A DNA stretch of 7,819 bases from Desulfacyla sp964522045. Its GTDB lineage: Bacteria > Desulfobacterota > DSM-4660 > Desulfatiglandales > Desulfatiglandaceae. The DNA lies in NCBI GenBank assembly GCA_964522045.1, contig CAZFSF010000128.1, positions 1-7,819 of the forward strand, written 5' to 3'. Positions 6,664 to 7,819 of this stretch are shown one piece after another (position 1 is the first letter of the stretch; every line of letters begins with the position of its first letter). The position numbers and the translations under genes are program-made. The notes under the pieces are model-generated. The model was not told where the DNA came from. It saw nothing but the letters and a program-made list of their open reading frames with translations, and searched no databases.

Positions 6664-6694
6664 ATCCATCCCCTCCTTTGGTAGTTTATGAAGA

Positions 6695-6723
6695 AATATA
6701 CCACATATTATGCGTCATGTCAA
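6695..6723 (-). promoter_or_regulatory. Sigma-70 promoter of the transposase
   Basis: On the minus strand, TTGACA (6718-6723, perfect -35) is followed after exactly 17 bp by TATATT (6695-6700, good -10). Transcription would begin about 20 bases before the AGGAGG site. The -35 hexamer lies inside the terminal palindrome (6714-6735), so a protein bound to the end would cover the promoter. Confidence 0.75.
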
Positions 6724-6735
6724 GCTTGACATGAC
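6714..6735. repeat. 22-bp perfect palindrome at the right end of the IS
   Basis: The left arm GTCATGTCAAG (6714-6724) is followed immediately by its exact reverse complement CTTGACATGAC (6725-6735). The outer arm is the terminal inverted repeat, so the right end effectively carries the repeat twice, head to head. The left end does not share this inner copy in perfect form. It overlaps the transposase -35 element. Confidence 0.85.
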
Positions 6736-6737
6736 AC
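6725..6737 (-). repeat. Right terminal inverted repeat of the IS630-type element
   Basis: CTTGACATGACAC is the exact complement of the left end and is followed by the TA duplication (6738-6739). It is also one arm of the 22-bp palindrome at 6714-6735. Confidence 0.93.
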
Positions 6738-6739
6738 TA

Positions 6740-6915
6740 GCCTCTTTAGCTATTTTATTTGAACGCTGTGCTTCTGCAAGAGATTCTTCAGAAATTCCAA
6801 TGGCTTTCTTTGAGTAATTCCAAGACATCAATAGCGCTATTATAGAAATGAGAATGGGAAGTATTTGCCACAAAGTGAGAGATTTCAGCCAGCCTTTTAT
6901 TACTGTTAAATTCAT
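6740..6915 (-). pseudogene. N-terminal part of an IS-interrupted membrane-anchored hypothetical protein
   Basis: From ATG 6915 the frame encodes a short amphipathic lead, a single strongly hydrophobic helix (LWQILPILISIIALLMSW, residues 15-32) and a charged helix rich in Glu, Ala, Ser and Lys (about 35-59) that may form a coiled coil. The host frame is cut after Ala59 by the IS630-type element. In the present DNA it runs a few codons into the element (SVMSSLT) and stops at 6715. Joined to 5000-5520 it gives a 232-residue protein with one membrane anchor and a beta-rich C-terminal domain. I do not recognise its function. The ribosome site is weak (GAG about 9 bases upstream). Confidence 0.75.
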
Positions 6916-6945
6916 AGATTATAACTCATTTGACGCATATATTGA

Positions 6946-6962
6946 CGGTCCGGTCGGTCCGG
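6946..6962. repeat. Short GC-rich direct repeat
   Basis: GGTCCGG occurs at 6947-6953 and again at 6956-6962, embedded in CGGTC-type units in an otherwise AT-rich stretch between the interrupted gene and the group II intron. It is too short to assign a role. Confidence 0.4.
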
Positions 6963-7381
6963 GGTCGCGTTAAGTCATTGATTATACTATGAACAAGGGG
7001 TTAAATCTAATCTTGAGAGCGCCGATTAAAACCGGCAAGAAGTAGGGACTGAAAGTGTCCTATGGTGAAGGGTTAACCACCTACACCAACCCTGAGTCAT
7101 GCGCGGGTAATGGTAACATTGCCAGTGAAGCGTTGACAAGGGAAAATGTAGGCTGAGTATTGAGCCTCGTAAGAGATATAAATCCAAGTGCCGATGTTCT
7201 TCAAGTATACAGAAGGCAATATCTTACAGACCGCAATGGTAAGGGAGGTAAGGACTTGGCGGGGTCGGAGACCTCATGCATGCATGGAAGCTTTTTGCGC
7301 GGGAATCGGGAGGCCCTGTATCTGGCCTTATTAAGATTGCAATAAGGTCCGCATTGAAAATCCCAAGGGAGTAACGCAGTG

Positions 7382-7654
7382 ATGAACGGATACAGGGAGT
7401 CTGACAGCCTCATAGTATCGAAGAAGCTTTCGAACAAGACGGGTGACAACAAGCCTGTGGCGGAGAAGGTGGAGAAAAGGGGGCTGGCCAAGGGGAATTC
7501 GGTAAGGCAAAACAAGGACCGGGCACTGAACCGGGGAACCTTGCAAAGTGAGCCTACAAGAATACGGCAGAGTATGTTCACCAATAACTTTGCGCGTCAC
7601 TACCCGAGGCAGGAGCCCAGTGCATTAGCAGTGCACGTCACGCCATCGGCGTGA
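7382..7654 (+). pseudogene. Remnant of the group II intron-encoded reverse transcriptase (N-terminus only)
   Basis: From ATG 7382, with AAGGGAG (7365-7371) 10 bases upstream, about 63 residues have the polar, Lys/Arg-rich character of the leader of intron-encoded reverse transcriptases, ending in TLQSEPTRIRQ, just before the RT-0 region. After 7570 the text switches to the non-coding 3' side of domain IV. The frame then runs by chance another 27 residues into domain V and stops at 7654. All reverse transcriptase motifs, the maturase domain and any endonuclease are absent. It cannot act as a maturase. An internal deletion between 7570 and 7571 is the simplest explanation. Confidence 0.7.
7613..7650 (+). 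ncRNA. Candidate group II intron domain V (unpaired 3' strand)
   Basis: The 5' strand begins with the expected AGC triad (7614-7616) in GAGCCCAGTGC, and the GCACG bulge-side element follows at 7633-7637. The 3' strand should complement GAGCCCAG but reads TCACGCCATC and does not pair. That stretch instead forms its own hairpin, TCACGCC (7638-7644) with GGCGTGA (7648-7654). Domain V is the catalytic heart of the intron, so this copy is probably inactive unless my alignment is off. Confidence 0.45.
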
Positions 7655-7655
7655 T

Positions 7656-7689
7656 GCGGGGGGTGCCGAGTAATCGGCATTCCTACCGC
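7656..7689 (+). ncRNA. Group II intron domain VI with bulged branch-point adenosine
   Basis: GCGGGGGG (7656-7663) pairs with TTCCT-A-CCGC (7680-7689), leaving A7685 bulged. The inner stem TGCCGA (7664-7669) with TCGGCA (7674-7679) is perfect and closed by a GTAA loop (7670-7673). A bulged A a few bases from the 3' splice site is the lariat branch point in group II introns. Confidence 0.7.
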
Positions 7690-7693
7690 GCAT

Positions 7694-7819
7694 CGCCTTT
7701 TTCCCGGGGCCGTCCTAAAATGGTCTTTCCTCAAACATTACTTAAACCAATATATTGAATACTTATATAGTCGCCTACAATATGTAGTATGTCAAGGCAA
7801 AAATCTATATGGCGCCCAT
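7694..7819. other. Sequence 3' of the group II intron
   Basis: This is AT-rich sequence with no supported gene. CTACA (7775-7779) and TGTAG (7783-7787) form a tight 5-bp hairpin with a 3-base loop. The window ends here, so a gene may begin beyond it. Confidence 0.4.

Larger units (their letters stand above)
5521..6739 (-). mobile_element. IS630-family insertion sequence (1,215 bp at 5523-6737 plus TA duplication)
   Basis: The left end GTGTCATGTCAAG (5523-5535) and right end CTTGACATGACAC (6725-6737) are perfect 13-bp inverted repeats. Each is flanked outside by TA (5521-5522 and 6738-6739), the target duplication expected of the IS630/Tc1-mariner superfamily. The element encodes a two-frame DDE transposase on the minus strand filling nearly its whole length. 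Removing 5523-6737 and one TA restores an open reading frame in the host gene, which independently confirms the boundaries. Ends, duplication and catalytic residues are all intact, so the copy may be recent and functional. Confidence 0.95.
7017..7693 (+). mobile_element. Group II intron, degenerate, with most of its reverse transcriptase deleted
   Basis: The RNA text is that of bacterial retroelement-type group II introns: a GAGCGCC start close to the GUGYG consensus (about 7017), domain I blocks such as GAGTCATGCGCGGGTAA (7093-7109) and AAGCGTTGACAAGG (about 7128-7141), a reverse-transcriptase start in domain IV, and a domain VI hairpin with a bulged A near the end (7656-7689). Active members are typically 2-3 kb. 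This one is about 677 bp because nearly all of the intron-encoded protein is missing. The 3' boundary is placed after CAT (7691-7693), 8 bases beyond the bulged A, in line with the usual AY end. The 5' end is accurate to a few bases only. The recognition is from memory of the family text, not from a covariance search. Confidence 0.75.

Noticed and set aside
7201..7600. Two minus-strand open frames of 127 and 89 residues
   Set aside because: They are antisense to the group II intron RNA and its protein remnant, and show no family features.
1..7819. CRISPR array, tRNA or rRNA genes
   Set aside because: No regularly spaced repeats, cloverleaf-like sequences or rRNA text were seen on either strand.

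Overview
This 7,819-bp window is bacterial. It has a metabolic half (about 1-4,740) and an accessory half (about 4,740-7,819) holding two mobile elements. Medium GC, anaerobe-style CoA-thioester genes, an IS630-type element and a bacterial group II intron would suit a Desulfobacterota-like (sulfate-reducing or syntrophic) genome. That placement is an inference from gene style, and no marker gene is present.

Metabolic half. Four tightly packed + strand genes form a probable operon: a crotonase-fold enoyl-CoA hydratase/isomerase (415-1215), a DinB/maleylpyruvate-isomerase-like protein resembling TIGR03084 (1298-2086, TTG start), a GNAT acetyltransferase (2083-2616, GTG start overlapping the previous stop) and a MaoC/hot-dog dehydratase-like protein (2618-3109). 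After a 256-bp gap comes a short, divergent acyl-CoA dehydrogenase-like protein (3366-4340). The set suggests handling of an acyl-CoA substrate. However, the crotonase, hot-dog and dehydrogenase-like proteins all lack textbook catalytic residues, so their exact reactions cannot be assigned. A convergent YkgJ-type cysteine-cluster protein lies at 4383-4730.

Accessory half. A complete IS630-family element (5523-6737, 1,215 bp, 13-bp terminal inverted repeats, TA target duplication) sits in a minus-strand gene for a small single-pass membrane protein. Removing the element and one TA rejoins the two halves in frame as a 232-residue protein. The transposase is split into two frames joined at an A8 slippery run, as expected for -1 ribosomal frameshifting. 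Its promoter -35 hexamer lies inside a 22-bp perfect palindrome at the element's right end.

About 280 bp beyond the element is a group II intron (about 7017-7693, + strand). Its reverse transcriptase has been deleted except for about 63 N-terminal residues. Domain VI still folds well with a bulged branch-point adenosine, but the 3' strand of domain V does not pair. The intron looks like a degenerate, ORF-less relic.
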